In this document: piece after piece, positions 63,837 through 64,000 of the stretch
How the letters are laid out: every line of letters starts with the position of its first letter
Position numbering within the stretch: position 1 is the first letter of the stretch
Assembly (NCBI GenBank): GCA_026399435.1
Contig: JAPLQX010000017.1
Coordinates: 62,001-126,000 of the forward strand
DNA from: Rhodocyclales bacterium
GTDB lineage: Bacteria; Pseudomonadota; Gammaproteobacteria; Burkholderiales; Rhodocyclaceae
Length of the DNA stretch: 64,000 bases
Reading direction: 5' to 3'
The notes under the pieces: generated by a model
Databases searched by the model: none
Seen by the model: the letters and a program-made list of their open reading frames with translations, nothing else
What the model was told of the DNA's origin: nothing
Position numbers and translations under genes: made by a program

Positions 63837-64000
63837 ATGAGCAAGCAGGATTTGCCGGGCAGCGGCCTGGAACCGATCGAGAAGGCAAGCCGGGACGAAC
63901 TGCAGGCGCTGCAGCTGCAGCGCATGAAGTGGTCCTTGCAGCACGTCTATGACAACGTGCCGCACTACCGCAAGAAGTACGACGCCGCCGGCGTGCACCC
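63837..64000 (+). CDS. paaK: Phenylacetate-CoA ligase (partial, runs off the window)
   Basis: The first 54 residues are open to the window edge: MSKQDLPGSGLEPIEKASRD, then LQALQLQRMKWSLQHVYDNVPHYRKKYDAAGVH. This N-terminus (IEKASRDELQALQLQRMKWSLQHVYDNVPHYRKK) is characteristic of the AMP-forming phenylacetate-CoA ligase. GGGGGAAGA precedes the ATG. Position after padI supports the role of making phenylacetyl-CoA for PadBCD. Only the start is seen. Confidence 0.85.
   Translation, partial: MSKQDLPGSGLEPIEKASRDELQALQLQRMKWSLQHVYDNVPHYRKKYDAAGVH

Overview
The window is a GC-rich chromosomal segment of a betaproteobacterium, most like the denitrifying, aromatic-degrading Rhodocyclales/Sterolibacterium group (Thauera, Aromatoleum and relatives). 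This is inferred from gene content, not from a search. The evidence is a complete isc operon behind suhB/trmJ/cysE neighbours, an EF-P with Arg32 beside its rhamnosyltransferase EarP, and a pad cluster of the Thauera/Aromatoleum type for anaerobic phenylacetate oxidation.

Layout. 0-7 kb: a partial zinc-ribbon-like gene, tRNA-Arg, a MaoC hydratase, a histidine phosphatase, a small exported protein, tRNA-Ser, nadC, an FMN-binding glutamate-synthase-like protein, an EamA exporter and nnrDE. 7-14.4 kb: a 5-oxoproline module, with a TRAP transporter (SBP, small and large permease) followed by pxpB-pxpC-pxpA in one minus-strand operon, divergent from a MarR-type regulator and a glutamate dehydrogenase. 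14.4-23.2 kb: a diguanylate cyclase, cysK, an Aap-type amino-acid ABC transporter without its ATPase, dinB, a frameshifted M20 amidohydrolase and a flavin-reductase-like gene. 23.2-24.8 kb: a less GC-rich patch with a VapBC-type toxin-antitoxin pair and an unknown exported protein. 25-35 kb: efp/earP, a family-5 uracil-DNA glycosylase, uvrC, pgsA, three tRNAs (Gly, Cys, Leu), a DUF1178 gene, a metallophosphatase, mutS and suhB. 35-45 kb: trmJ, cysE, the iscR-nifS-iscS-iscU-iscA-hscB-hscA-fdx-iscX operon, tatD and tpx. 45-50 kb: typA, an MTA/MTI phosphorylase, def and a second diguanylate cyclase.

50-64 kb is the metabolic centrepiece. It holds a hotdog thioesterase, a permuted NDP-forming acyl-CoA synthetase, a PaaX-family repressor, fdhD, padBCD (phenylacetyl-CoA:acceptor oxidoreductase), padEFGHI (phenylglyoxylate dehydrogenase) and the start of a phenylacetate-CoA ligase gene cut by the window edge. 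Together these convert phenylacetate to phenylacetyl-CoA, phenylglyoxylate and benzoyl-CoA. FdhD probably sulfurates the molybdenum cofactor of PadB.

Two GATACA-N26/27-TGTATC palindromes overlap the predicted promoters of fdhD-pad and of the acyl-CoA synthetase, and look like shared PaaX operators. Other notable signals are a long palindrome in front of the MarR gene, a palindrome in front of vapB, a small dispersed hairpin repeat (two tandem copies before trmJ, one before def), and several palindromic intergenic repeats. I do not see a wholly unprecedented multi-gene system. The least described parts are the PaaX regulon with its permuted synthetase and thioesterase, and the TRAP/5-oxoprolinase/MarR/GDH module.
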